A DNA stretch of 64,000 bases from Zygaena filipendulae (Eukaryota > Arthropoda > Insecta > Lepidoptera > Zygaenidae): assembly GCA_907165275.2 (NCBI GenBank), contig OU015673.1:8087001-8151000 (forward strand), given 5' to 3'. The notes beneath the pieces are model-generated. The model was not told where the DNA came from. It saw only the letters and a list, made by a program, of their open reading frames with translations, and did not search any database. Positions 1-12,200 of this stretch are shown piece after piece. Numbering within the stretch: the first letter of the stretch is position 1; each line of letters starts with the position of its first letter. Made by a program: the position numbers and the translations under genes.

Positions 1-86
1 TACGTGTATGCAAAATTTCATGTTTATCTAATGCGTGGAAGCGTGACAAACAAACAAATAAATTCACATTCGTTTTTATAGTAAGG

Positions 87-289
87 ACTAGCTGTAGCCC
101 GCGGTTACACCCGCGGTAATTTCGGAGTTCGCACCGGAATTCCAGGATTTATCCTGGAAGTACCCTATGTCCTTTTCTGTACCCTGTTAACGTGCATACA
201 AAATTTCGTGATGATCGGTAAAGCCGTAAAGGTGTAAAAGCGTAACAAACAAACAAACTCACTTTCGCATTTATAACATTAGTAAGGAT
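87..289 (-). mobile_element. Non-autonomous Helitron copy
   Basis: Read on the minus strand it starts near ATCCTTACTAATGTTATAAATG, has GT/GTTT-rich sequence, a CGCGG hairpin and ends CTAGT. The truncated end of a second copy in the same orientation fills 1-86. Ends and hairpin match the lepidopteran CTAGT-ended Helitron family; there is no coding capacity. Confidence 0.75.
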
Positions 290-1817
290 TGCACTCGCAT
301 TTAATTAAATACTGTTGATTGTTTTGTTATCTTTTGTATTATAAGCCCAGTGAGTGAGAATTTTACAGAATTATCAAAAAATATAAACACGCTACCTACC
401 TAGTCTTTTACCGGTACGTCTCGAAACAGCAAGGAATGCTTACTTTGCAAGGTAAAACTTTCAACTCTCAATCAGCGAACTAGAGAGTAAATTCATAACA
501 GTGATTGTAAATAAATATCAATAACTAATTAACACAATATCACTCACCCTTCGACGCCCCCAAAATACATCACGTCGCTCATAACTCGAACTTTTTGATG
601 TGAACAACAGTACAAATAGTTTATTACAATAATGTTAGTGCAAACACAGTGAATCGAGGCGATATTCGATAACAACAAGTGAAATGTTTAATGACGCGTT
701 CTCAGTGCGAACGCGTCCACTGAATTAAATTGTGGATGTGGAGTGAATGAACTTGAACTGTCAAGTCAACCAGTGTGTCAAGTGTCAACCCAGTCCAATG
801 ACCTAACGTCACATTACATTGACTTTGACAGTTGACAGCACAAAGCTTGACATATAAAAATGGAAAATTAAGCGCTTTTCAATAACGGTAACTACAGACT
901 GTTATTTACTACATTGAATATAATATGAATTAGTTAAATTACTTTATTACGTTGGTTGGTAACTTAATATAGGTTATTATAATATTGCTAGGAGACGCGG
1001 TATTAAAAACGGCAGCACTGCAGAGCTCTCTGGCGACTAAGGAGGTTAGGGTTATTGTGAAGAACTGTCTCTGTGTTTGAAAAAGTGTCCGTTGAAATGC
1101 GTTAAATTCAGGTGGCGCCACAATAGCATCAGTGTAAATAAAACTTTAAGAGGAAACTGATCGGCAGTAATTTAAAGATTTATCAACTTGAATATAATTA
1201 TGTGCCTAACTATGTAGTATAATAAATAAAGCTTTTAATTGAGAATAATATAATTTAGGCTTTATCATAAATATTGAATTATTTCAAATACGATAAAACA
1301 ACGCTAATACCTAAAATTAGCTCGACAGCGATGATAGCTCATTGGTTGGTGCGTTAAAAATTAATAGAATATTTTTTTTAGTTTCTTTGCTTAAACTTAT
1401 TCTAACCTAAAACATGGGTTTATCGATTCAAGGAAACAGGATTTAAAATTTAATGTTTAAATTAGGTATCCTACATTTTAAATATTGAAAAAAAAAGATT
1501 AGTTCCCTTGGAGTACAACGTAAGTAAAGTTTAGGTGAAATTTCCGCGTGGAAAAGTGAAAAATATATTCAGAGCAGAAATCTTTTTGCTTTTATTAAAA
1601 CAATGTGTTTCAGTAACATTTCGTATAATATTTTTTTTACCATAATATTTATGTCATTCACACACAGTACAACAATCACTTAAAGATTAACATTGATTAT
1701 ACGAGATTAGTGGAACAAGGAACAAAAGTACATGACGACGTGCATTAGTGTAACTAACACAATTTTATTTAATATTTTATTTATAAATCATAACCATTGA
1801 ATCCCACCCTGTCTTAT

Positions 1818-2223
1818 GGGACCATCCATAAAGCACGTCACACGTTAACGGAGAAGGGGTCGACGAACTGTGACAGGGGGTGGGTGGGGTCCTGAGTTTC
1901 GTAACGTCACATTTTAAACTCTTACACATCTAAGTGCTAAATGCCAAATTTGAAATACTAACGAAAAACTTCAAAATATTTCCAACTCTTATCTATATAT
2001 TTGTTGGGCGAACTAATATTTTAATAGTTTTTTCGGAGTTACTGTTTTAAATTAATAAGTCATAAATGTAAAAATCGCGAAATGTATGATGTCATACTAG
2101 GGCTCCCACTAGTGTGACATCATAAAATTTGCATTTTGTCACAAATGTGACTAAATGTGACAAGGAAGAGGGAGGGGTCGAAAAATCACGTAGTTAGTGT
2201 GACGTACTTTATGGATGACCCCT
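1818..2223. mobile_element. Fold-back MITE, about 405 bp
   Basis: The left end GGGACCATCCATAAAGCACG and the right end ACTTTATGGATGACCCC are inverted repeats, extended inwards by CGTCACAC / GTGTGACG. There is no open reading frame between them. This end sequence is very common in Lepidoptera genomes (family knowledge). Confidence 0.75.
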
Positions 2224-3839
2224 AATAAAAAAAAAGAATTAGAGATGACTTTTTAGATTTAAGTTACAAAAAAAAATCATCTGAATTTGTCTATGAGATC
2301 TTTGAAAATATTAAAATCACATAACTGAATTCTGAAATTAAGACAACAGTCACAAATAATCACAATAATTAATTAATTACTCTTATTATATAATTTTATT
2401 GCCTAAAATAGTTTATTGGAAAATGAGGCACTGTCAACCCTTCATCAGCTTCGAAAATATAATTCAATATGGTTCTAGTTGGGACGCAAAAGACCTTACA
2501 GGATATAGTTTGGGGCCATTCTAATGAAGCAATTGAAAAATCGAAATTTTGACACTAGCTGGAATTAAAAATACAAAACGATTATATAAATTGATAAGTT
2601 TAATTATATTATTTATCTAATGGAATTGTAAATATTCTAGTTTCAGGTTTTTTTAAGTTTCAATTTAGTCAGAGGTCTTGTGCCTTTTGGGATAAAAAGA
2701 AATAGGGTGGCCCCTAATATTATTATGACTTAAAAAATCTGCATTGCTTATATTCTGGGTGGACTTTGTTATTAACTTCTTCCAATGAACTTTTCAAATT
2801 TTATCGCACAGCTTCAGTAATAACTTCAAAGAGAATTGACAAATCCTAAATATTTTAAAATGTAACGAAAAACAAACTCACAGTTAACATTGTGTTTCAG
2901 TTTGAATCTTGTAAATAATTTTTTTAACAGCTTGTTTAGTAAATTTTAAATTTTGATAATTAAATAATTACTTACAATAAATATTGATTAAGGTTGGCAA
3001 ATGGGATGAACATAGAAGATAGGGATTATTATCGGTAGATACTACGTTATAATATTATAGGACATTCATTTTACAAGTAAGACCTCAAAGGTTTCCCCGC
3101 AAAAATCTATATAAATCAAGGTAATATAAGTACTTTGTACATTTTTATCTTTCTTTTAACTGTAGAGGGCACTTAAAGTTTATTTTTAAATATAAAATAA
3201 GTTATTTACGATCAATTAATCAAAAACCGTCACAAACGTTAACATTAATATAAAAATAACTAAGCGTAAGATCTTTTTGGTGATTTTTTTTACAGTCTTA
3301 ACAAATATTAATCATAAATAAATATACACAATGAAATACTATGTACAACAATATTACTCTATAATTAGAGTAACAATATTCTCAATTAAATTATTGTGAT
3401 GGCACACAACTTGTATAAGTATTTTCGTTATAACGAGTGAGTAATCTGTGAGGTTACCATCAAAGTTTGGGTGCACATTTTCACTGTTTCGTTATAACGA
3501 CGTTATTTTCACATGTGCCGTTTTAATCACGTAGCTGTATCGAACGGTCCGTTTCTAGTCCGTTGGTTTTCGTCTGCAACGACAACCGTTATTGTTATAT
3601 GCTAAACACACGCGACGGTCGCTTGAAACTGGGGGTTTTGCCGTCGGATGGTTTGGCGTCACCTGTAACAAAATTTAATTGTACTTATTATCTTTGTTAG
3701 TTACTAGCTGTGTCTCAAGACGTAAGTCTAGTTGATTTGTGCTGTGGTCTGTGCCACAGAGTACTTTTGTCTGTGCTACGCGGTTTCACCTGCATTCATT
3801 TCGGATTTTTTGTTTATTTATTTGGATTGATTTAATTGG

Positions 3840-3915
3840 CTAAGTTTAATTTTTATTTTTTTGTACACCCTTTTGATGGCAATAAACAATTTTATTATTA
3901 TTATTATTATTATTT
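3840..3915 (+). mobile_element. 3' end of a retroelement with (ATT)n tail
   Basis: TTTGATGGCAATAAACAA followed by an ATT microsatellite. The same end recurs at about 54836-54892, so this is a dispersed retroposed tail rather than a gene's polyadenylation site. Confidence 0.6.
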
Positions 3916-4228
3916 CCCGCAGGAATTCCAGCGGCATATAAAGTACATAATCCTGTATGTTCATAAATATTTTTTCGAAATCCTAACTAATTATACATGC
4001 GAATGTTTTGTTTGATTTGTTGGTTTGTATGTTACGCTTTCACGCCTTGCCTATACTATGGACTTCTGAAATAAAGATTATTATTATTATACTCAACCGA
4101 TCATCACGATTTTGTATACCTATGTATTTACAAGTGGGTATAAAAAAAGGAAAAAGGGTAATTCCGAAATCAATTCTGCAGGTGAAACCGCGGGGAACCG
4201 TTGGTTCTTTAATAATAATTATATAATT

Positions 4229-4403
4229 CTTACTAATATTATAAATGCGAAAGTGAGTTTGTTTGTTACGCTTTCACGCCGTAACGGCTCAACCGATCAT
4301 CATGAAATTTTGTACGCATGTTGTCAGGGATACAGAGAAGGACATAGTCTACTTTTTATCCCGGAATTCCTGCGGGAACTCTGAAACCGCGGGTAACAGC
4401 TGG
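4229..4403 (+). mobile_element. Non-autonomous Helitron copy
   Basis: Begins TCTTACTAATATTATAAATG and runs through the TTTGTTTGTTACGCTTTCACG block and CCCGGAATTCC to a degraded CAGCTGG end. The preceding 3990-4215 is a more decayed copy in the same orientation. Confidence 0.7.
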
Positions 4404-4819
4404 CTATGATATAATTGAAAGTAGGTAAATAAAATGAAATTGACTTTATTCGTTACGGCCACTGGAGAAAAATGAATGGGAAAGTGTGTTCACAAGGTTA
4501 CAAGGTAATTTTTTTCCTAAATCTTGACACATCAAAACAAAAACCTTATCGAAACCAGAAACCCACGTGAAACCGCAGGCGAATACTAGCAAGCTAGTAT
4601 TTAAAAAAGATTAGAAGCGAGCTGGCAAGAAATTAGATTTATTTATTTTCTTAAAAAGTTAATTATCACTAAAAGGAGCGGTAAATCTCTGATAAGTAAA
4701 GGCCGCGTAGTTAGGAGCAATCCGGTAAAGTGCTGCAGGATTAGTGGCGCCACCTAAGTTATGCTTCAGCGGAGTAATTAAGCCCAGTTAAGGGGGATTG
4801 TCACGGTTTGATTCTGAGA

Positions 4820-5072
4820 CGGATTCCAGTTGTACGCAGATAAGCAATAACACGTTAACCCACAAAATTAAGTTATTGATTCAAAACGATTTATTGAGAG
4901 ATAGAGAACGTTTTTTAATTTTGTGTTTACGTTGTTACATTGTTTAAATATGTAACTAAATATTTAACATAAAAAATGTTGACACAAAATGGCGCTAAAA
5001 TTTTAAAACACGATTTACTCAAAATTTTTCCAGTGTGGGTTAACACACTATTGCTTATCTATGTCCAGTTGA
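4820..5072. mobile_element. MITE with CGCAGATAAGCAATAAC ends (intact-site copy)
   Basis: Terminal inverted repeats GTACGCAGATAAGCAATAAC / GTTAACACACTATTGCTTATC. Closely related along its length to 14439-14729, but lacking the small palindromic insert of that copy. Confidence 0.75.
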
Positions 5073-5416
5073 TCCTATTGTATAAAACAACTGATTTTTA
5101 TTTTTTTCATAGGGGGCGGAAACGTTGACAAACACTTGTAGGTACTAAAATAAGTCTTTTTCAGATTTTAATTAATTAACTATATTGGTTTCACTTGGAA
5201 ACTACATATTATATCTATATTAATATTTATAAAGAGGCAAAGTTGGGGAGGTTGTAGGGGGTAGGTAATCTCTGGAATCTGGATCTACTGAACCGATTTT
5301 AAAAATTCTTTTACCAATAAAAATAGCCACTTCATTTGTGAGTGTCATAGGCTATAATACTATATTATTACTCGGAATTCCCGCGGGGATATATAATTGT
5401 ATTGTATTGTAAAAAA

Positions 5417-5859
5417 TTCAAAAACGATTATTTTTCAAAAATTTTCCGCTACAATGGCAGCACTAATTGAGCACTAAATTATTAGCTCATGCGGATTCCG
5501 CTGCAACTGTATCATAACGCGGTCACGAAAGGTACACTGCTAGCTAAATCTGCTAGCTTAATTAAGTAAAGGTTATTGAAAAAAAAAAAAAATATTTTGC
5601 AAAAATTCTTTATTATACTGGCAGCACTAATTGAGCGCTAAATGGTGACGTGTTTCAATTTCATCAGTTCCCGTTTTTGAGCTCTTAGACCGGCCGGTGT
5701 CGCTAGTACAGTATTTTATTTGAAAAAAAATTCAAAAACGATTATTTTTCAAAAAATTTTCGCTACAATGGCAGCACTAATTGAGCACTAAATTATTAGT
5801 CCATGCGAATTCCGCTGCAACTGTATTGTAACGCGGTCACGAACGGTACACTGCTAGCT
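5417..5859. repeat. Duplicated block of about 130 bp downstream of Oamb
   Basis: 5417-5546 and 5730-5859 are near-identical (ATTCAAAAACGATTATTTTT through GGTACACTGCTAGCT). A partial third copy with GGCAGCACTAATTGAGC lies at about 5615-5645. No coding potential. Confidence 0.7.
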
Positions 5860-6053
5860 TAATAAAAAGTTAGCAGTGTTCTCATTTTTGTTCCACCTAT
5901 TCAGCACCAAATTTTTTTTTCAGCACTAAATTAGCACTAAATGAGCACTAAATTTTGACCTAAAAATCAATTGATTCTGCCGACTTGACCTTTCTAGCTT
6001 GACAGACGTAATTTTTTTTAAACCCAATCAGCTTATGCCGTGGATCGCAGGTC

Positions 6054-6222
6054 TCACCTGGCGTCGCTGGTGCCGGCGCCGTTGGCGGCCAGGTCGTGCT
6101 CCTCCAGCGAGTGGGAGTGGCGGTACTTGTGCGACGCGCGCGCGCGCCCCGAGCCGTCGGACTCGCGCCGCGCGCCGCCGCCACCGCAGAAACACTTGCA
6201 TATTATGCGCTTGAACGCGAAC
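6054..6222 (-). CDS. Oamb: Oamb exon 8: C-terminal tail and stop
   Basis: The acceptor GGTTCCAG|GTTCGC lies at 6223. The exon encodes [12 protein letters not shown], a candidate palmitoylated Cys cluster, then a Gly/Arg/Ser-rich tail ending GTSDAR and TGA at 6056-6054. It is strongly GC-rich like exon 1. Overlapping frames in this GC-rich stretch are open by chance. Confidence 0.94.
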
Positions 6223-9200
6223 CTGGAACCAGATTGCACTGTGAGACACAAGACTTATATACCCCGAAAGACTGGGGAACACAAGCCTGTGCCCCACGGT
6301 TTAGCGCTTACTTAAAGGGTGGGGCACAGGTCTATATACCTTGAAAGACTTGATCCATGAGGCACAGATCTATATACCATGATAGTTTTGCTCTTTGGGG
6401 CACAACCCTATATACCCTGGAATTTTTGCACTATGGGGCACAGGGCTATATAGTATATACCCTGAAAGGCTTGCACTGTGAGACACAAGCCTATCTACCC
6501 TGAAGGCCTTGCACTGTAATGCTACTGCTCCACCTGCGTTAACGTTAACGTTGATGTTAATGTCTAGCGTAGTAATGTTAGTAAGTTAATCCGTTAAAAT
6601 GTTGGCCACATCTACGTAATGCCTAAATTAGCGCACTAATTTACGCGTTAACACGCAGGTGGAGCAGTAGCATAAGGCCCGAGCTTATGTACCCTGAAGC
6701 CCTTGCACTGTGAGGGACAAGCTTATCCTGAAGGCCTTGCACTGTGGGGTACAAGCTTATATATCCTAAAGGCCTTGAATTGTGGGACACAAGCCTATAT
6801 ACCCTGAAGACCTTGTATTATGGAGAGGGTTCATCATCATCATCATCATTTTCAGCCTGCAGCAGTCCACTGCTGGACATAGGCCTCTCCAAGAGTTTGT
6901 CACCTATCCCGATTTTCAGCCATCCGCATCTAATTGCTACCAGCAGCCATCGCAGATCGTTGCTCCATCTGGCAAGGGGGGTATAAACCCTGAAAATCTC
7001 AAACTGTGGGGCACAAGTCTATATGCTCTGAAAGCCTGGTATTGTGGGGCACGATCCTATTATACCCTGTAAACCTGGTACTATGAGGTCTATATACTCT
7101 AAATTTTTTGCGCTGTGGGACAAAAGTGAATGAGTTGTTTTATAAAGTTCAATGTCCGACCTAAGTACCTACTCATTTCCGTCTAACCTATATTGATACG
7201 TTGTCTGGTTGTTGTCAAGCAAAAAAATCTTACCTAAAATCTTTGGAGAACAGCGCATAAATCAACGGATTTATGGCCGAGTTACAATACCCCAGCCAGA
7301 ACAGGACAGAGAAAACAATTGGCGTGACGCACTCGCCGCAGAAAGCGCGGACCACGTACACGCTGAAGAATGGAAGCCAGCAGAAGACGAACCCACCGAC
7401 TATGATTCCAAGGGTCTTGGCTGCCTTGGTCTCCATTCTGAAGCGTTTCACCTGCAACCAGATATACATTATAGTCTTTCTATTGTATGTGTTGGAATAC
7501 AAATCGCTGATAAAAATATGGCGGTCATGTAGAGCTTTCTTTATAAAAAAAAACAAGTTTCTTGGTTTTGTTCCCTATACATAACTATTGTAAAGAAAAC
7601 TACTGTTCTTTCATGGTTCTAGCTTTAGTAGTTTCAGCTGGACTTTGATAAGTTAATCAGAAAACTTATACTGTAGAATATACTTCATATATTGTAGAAC
7701 TATAGAGTATATCTACTTGATGCGTGTGCGTGGATTTCAGGGCTGCCGCGGAATCTCCTAATATAAATTAAAACTATTTTTTCTCGATATGAACACAAAC
7801 TAGTGAATACGATCTAAATCTTTTAAATAGTACCTACCTAATTCGTAAAACAGATAAAGTAAAGCTTCAATTACAACCTTTTTTTTTTGGTTCAGTGACA
7901 ATGCTAATGTACCTTGGAGGTACCCAATCAAATTTAAGATCTTTTATTACATCTTCACTCGAAGGGTTTTGTCTTTTACAGACTGCCCTAACATTACGCG
8001 GTACCCGATCATAAACCTGGAGTTTAACAGCTTCCGTTACCTGGGCTTTTATGTTTCTTTTGCCCATTCGCCTTGCGGTCCTCGGTTTGTCATCAAACTC
8101 GTCGTATAACGGGTGGGGGGTCAGATGGTGAGGGGGGCGCACTCTCAGCCGGCTTTCTGTCAGCTCTCTGCCGTCCCTCTCGTAGTGAACGGCGTAAAGT
8201 GAAGGGCTGGGGGATCGGCTGGGCGACCTGGAGTTCTCTATCGCCGGACATATTTGCTCGGATGATGGGTACGACACGGATATTTTCACTTTCTCGTGCG
8301 CTCGTCTCGCGCTGGAATGCCTGGAAAAGAGGCGTCTATTTAAATTTTATATATAGTTTCGTAACTCTGGGCTATCTATATACTATACTTAATAAAAGAG
8401 TAGAATTTGCGATTCTGTACATTGAATATTTTTACCTAAAATTGAGAGGGGTGATAAAAGAAGAGTAACCAAGCACAAAAAAAGTTTTTAAAATTCTTTT
8501 CTGTCTGTCTGTCTGTCTGTTCGCGATAATCTCCAAATTTACCGAACATATTGTCATGCGGTTTTCACAGGTAGATTAAGCTTAGCCTGAAGCTACATAA
8601 TATAGGCTTTGTTTCATTGAAATCGGATGTCGGGAAAAAGAAGTTGTTGTATAAAAACCTTTCGCGCGGGTGAAACCGCGGGCACAGCTAGTTTTGAATA
8701 TTTCTTCGAATTTTATTTTTAGATTAAACTTCTACTATTGAAACGCTTATCTTTAGTAATGGACAGAAAATATTTTACTTATTATTGTATTTTTATCATT
8801 CGGAAAATCTGTTCATAGTGAGATAGATAAATAAAAAAGAGGTTTTACCAATCAAATTCAAATAAACATAATCCTTTCAGACGTCTGAATGCTTGTTTGC
8901 GTTTGGAAAATTCAGTTCGCTCATCTAGATAATTTGTGTACCCCAATCTTCGTTTTGCTTTTAAATGCTTTCGAAGAGCAGACATGGCATTTTTTTTTTC
9001 AATAATATAAGATTGGTTTGATCTGACCACCAGAAAATTTCATGCTGGACCATATTCTTAAAATCATTATTTCAGATATGGAACTACAGGAAAAACCAAT
9101 AAAGCAACTTAAGCGGTAGTCACCAATTAAAGTACCCACAAAACGAGTTGATGTTTAGTCAATTTTATGTCAACTCGTTTAGTATGAAAACAATGAAAAC

Positions 9201-12200
9201 CAGTGTCGCCGGGTGATTTTCGCACACAACTGTTAATACTCACAAAAACGTAATGAAATGTATTAAACGCCAATTGGATACGTAATTTTGTATTTTTTTT
9301 TCAAAATTCAGTTTTGGGAATATCGTGTATATATACTTGGGAAAGAATTTTTTGAGAAAATTAGAGCATTTGCTCTTTCTTTGCAACTGTGGTGTACCCG
9401 CCCCGCTCACATGACCTCTCTAGTTGGTATACTATTTTCTCTGTGGTTGCCTTTTCGGTACCATGCTTATTTTATCACTTTGTACTATTTTTTTTTATAT
9501 TTCCGTCAAATAAACTTTTATTCCCTTAAATTCAAAATTTTATTTAGTTCGTCAGTTAGGTAGAAAAAAAATAATAGACAAGTATTTTTTGCTTTTTTTA
9601 TTTTTAAAATAAGAATGAAATGCAACGATCTCAGTCCCGAGCTTTTTTGTCATCAAGATAAGTAAGTAATCCGAGACTCTATAATAAGCATTTTTATCGA
9701 GTATTTTCTTTACACAGGCTTTAAATTTGTTCATTGTTTGATTGACAAGACAGACTAAAAATTTAATTTAGTCACCATGCCCATTGTATTTAGCTAAAAT
9801 TACCTTCTCAATCTCTCAGGGGAGGCACTGAGCGAGGTGCTAGTGGAGTGGTTGGACGCGTTGGATAGAGGCGACCCGTGCGGCCTCGCTGACCCGCGGC
9901 CTCGGTGGATCCGCAGCGTCAAGCGGTTGTCGTCGAAACGGTTACCGAAGCCTTTGCCTCCTGTAATAATCCACAACTCCTCACATTCATTGATCTCACC
10001 CACTTTTATTCTAATGTGCAGGGCCCTTATTCTCTATGACCAACAACATTCCTTGCCCATAACACTGTAAGCCTTTCTTGTTTTAAATAAATAAATAACG
10101 CGCATCCTAAAAACACAATTTCGACCTCTCCAGATGCCAAAATATTAGAAATAAATATTTTGTATGCCATAACACACGTTGTACCTAAATGAGCAATTTT
10201 TTTAAAGTGATACTCCTTTTATTGCGAGAGAAGAACAATTTTTGTGGCGTCTTATCTTAACGCGGCGTGTTATGTTCATAGTGAATAAGGGCCCTGATCA
10301 ATTTTATCCTAACAATATTATAAATGCGAGAGTGAGTTTGTTTGTTTGTTAGATAAAGATAAAGATAAAGATAAAGAAAGATTTATTTAAGCAAGAAGAA
10401 ACACAACACAAATGAACACATACAGAACAACACAAATGAAGACAATTAAACGGCTTTAACGGCTCAACCGATCATCATGAAATTTTGCATACACGTTGTC
10501 AGAGGTACAGAGAATGACATCGGGTACTTTTTGTTCTAGAATTCCCGCGAGAACTCCGAAATTACCGCGGGTGAAACTGCGAAGTATACAGTTAGGTTAT
10601 AAATCACAAGTACAATGCCCGGGGAGTTTTGTAACATGACAAAAATATATGATAAGTAGGTACATAATGCAGCAAAAAATATGCCTAATAACTAATCAAA
10701 ATATTAAATTAACCAGGCTGATCCGGACAGACAAAGTGACCGACTTCTGTCAGTTAAATATAATAGGAACCCTTTCATTTATGCACAAGACTCGTACTCA
10801 TTCACAACCTAACCTAAAATTAAATATTGGCCTGATTTTCCATTCGTTCTTTACATTGACCGCGCGGTTAATCATTTTGTCCGTAACATCTACAGGATTG
10901 TAACAGAAAGGTGTAGTCATATTTGACGATCGTGTTCACGTTATCGTCTGCAATGATTTGACACTAGCAACTGAACCGGTATGTACCAAGAAATAAACTT
11001 TCCTCAAATTCTCTACGTTTGCTGTTATTAACTTCTCTGCACTCCAGCGGTGATAAATAGCATCAAATGATCTTGAACCCGTCACTTGTAACCAGTTTAT
11101 GACCTACCGGCCGGTGATGTGACGTCATCTTTATTTTATTGCGGAAGTGGTACATAAAAATAATTACTATATTGGTTATGAAATTTTGAAGTAAGGTTTT
11201 GAGCTAAATACCATGGTCAAATTGTTGTATAAGATTGCCAGATCACAATCTTCAAATATAACTACACCTTTCCGTAACACCTTGTTATATCACGAGCAAT
11301 TTGTATAATTCGTTCGTTTATAAACGGTTTATATTTTGTATAATGTCGGAGACAGACGAAGCGTTGTGGTGGAAACTCATTAGTTTAATTTAAATTCGGT
11401 AACATTTAGTTTGTGACCACTTTCAAGCTAAATCTAAATCATATAAAATGCTTTGTCCTGAATGACTGATGGATCAACGCACAGCATAAACCGCTGATCG
11501 TAGAGACCTGAAACTTAGAAAGCGTGTTCTTTGTATGACGTAGGTATCTGATAAGAAAGGATGTTTGAAAATTCAACCTCTAAGGGGATGAAAGGGGGTT
11601 GCAAAGTTTGTATGGAACGATTCCGCGGGAACTTCGAAATTATCGCGGGTGAAACCGCGTGGGACAGCTAGTACTTAGTTCCCACTATGTAAGTTGCTGC
11701 TGCCTATTGAGCAATTGATGTTTTTTTTATTATTCCACTACCCATGTGCGAAAATCTGTAATCGGCTTTTTTGTTTGACACTCAAATGTTCATTATATTT
11801 TTGTAGCTGCATGTGTGAAATCACATTGTTCTGACAAATTACATCAACTTTACTTTATTGATTGGTAAAATTACTGTTTCATTGTGTAAATCACAATGCT
11901 GAGTCAATTTACACAAACTTTGGTTAGATTTACCTATATTTTCTTTAATTTTAATGACGATTTTCCTGAATTCTACTTATAATCAAAGTAAAATTACATA
12001 ATTGCGTACTTTTTCAGATTTTATGTAACATCAAGTTCTATTTTGGCAATTTTACACATTTTTAAAGTAAAGTTACATATTTTTTATGTATTGCCCCTGT
12101 GGAAACCCAAACCCATGTGTAAAAATACAAATATTTCTGTAATTAAACACATTTTAGTTACTATTACATAAATTTACACTGAAATTACAAAAAAATATGA

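Larger units (their letters stand above)
1..6053. other. 3' flank of Oamb, non-coding
   Basis: No convincing gene is seen. The stretch holds two Helitron copies (1-289), a fold-back MITE (1818-2223), an ATT-tailed retroelement end near 3840-3915, Helitron pieces at about 3990-4403, a MITE at about 4820-5072 and the repeated blocks at 5417-5859. Minus-strand AATAAA occurs at 5720-5715 and could serve the receptor mRNA, but other AT-rich matches make this weak. Confidence 0.5.
6240..7120. repeat. Degenerate minisatellite, unit about 40 bp, in Oamb intron 7
   Basis: Tandem units of the form TGTGGGGCACAAGCCTATAT then ACCCTGAAGGCCTTGCAC run almost from the exon 8 acceptor to about 200 bp short of exon 7. 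Units vary in sequence and length. Two insertions interrupt the array: a MITE at 6518-6674 and a TCATCAT/GCAGTCCACTGCTGGACATA retroelement end at about 6829-6975. Confidence 0.8.

Noticed and set aside
5960..6344. Several overlapping open frames on both strands
   Set aside because: They are shadows of the GC-rich exon 8 of Oamb. Only the minus frame ending at 6054 matches the receptor family.
6240..7120. CRISPR-like array
   Set aside because: Units are tandem and degenerate without unique spacers, in an animal genome; it is a minisatellite.
7209..7584. Plus-strand frames of about 100 codons
   Set aside because: Antisense of exon 7 (TM6-TM7); no family resemblance.
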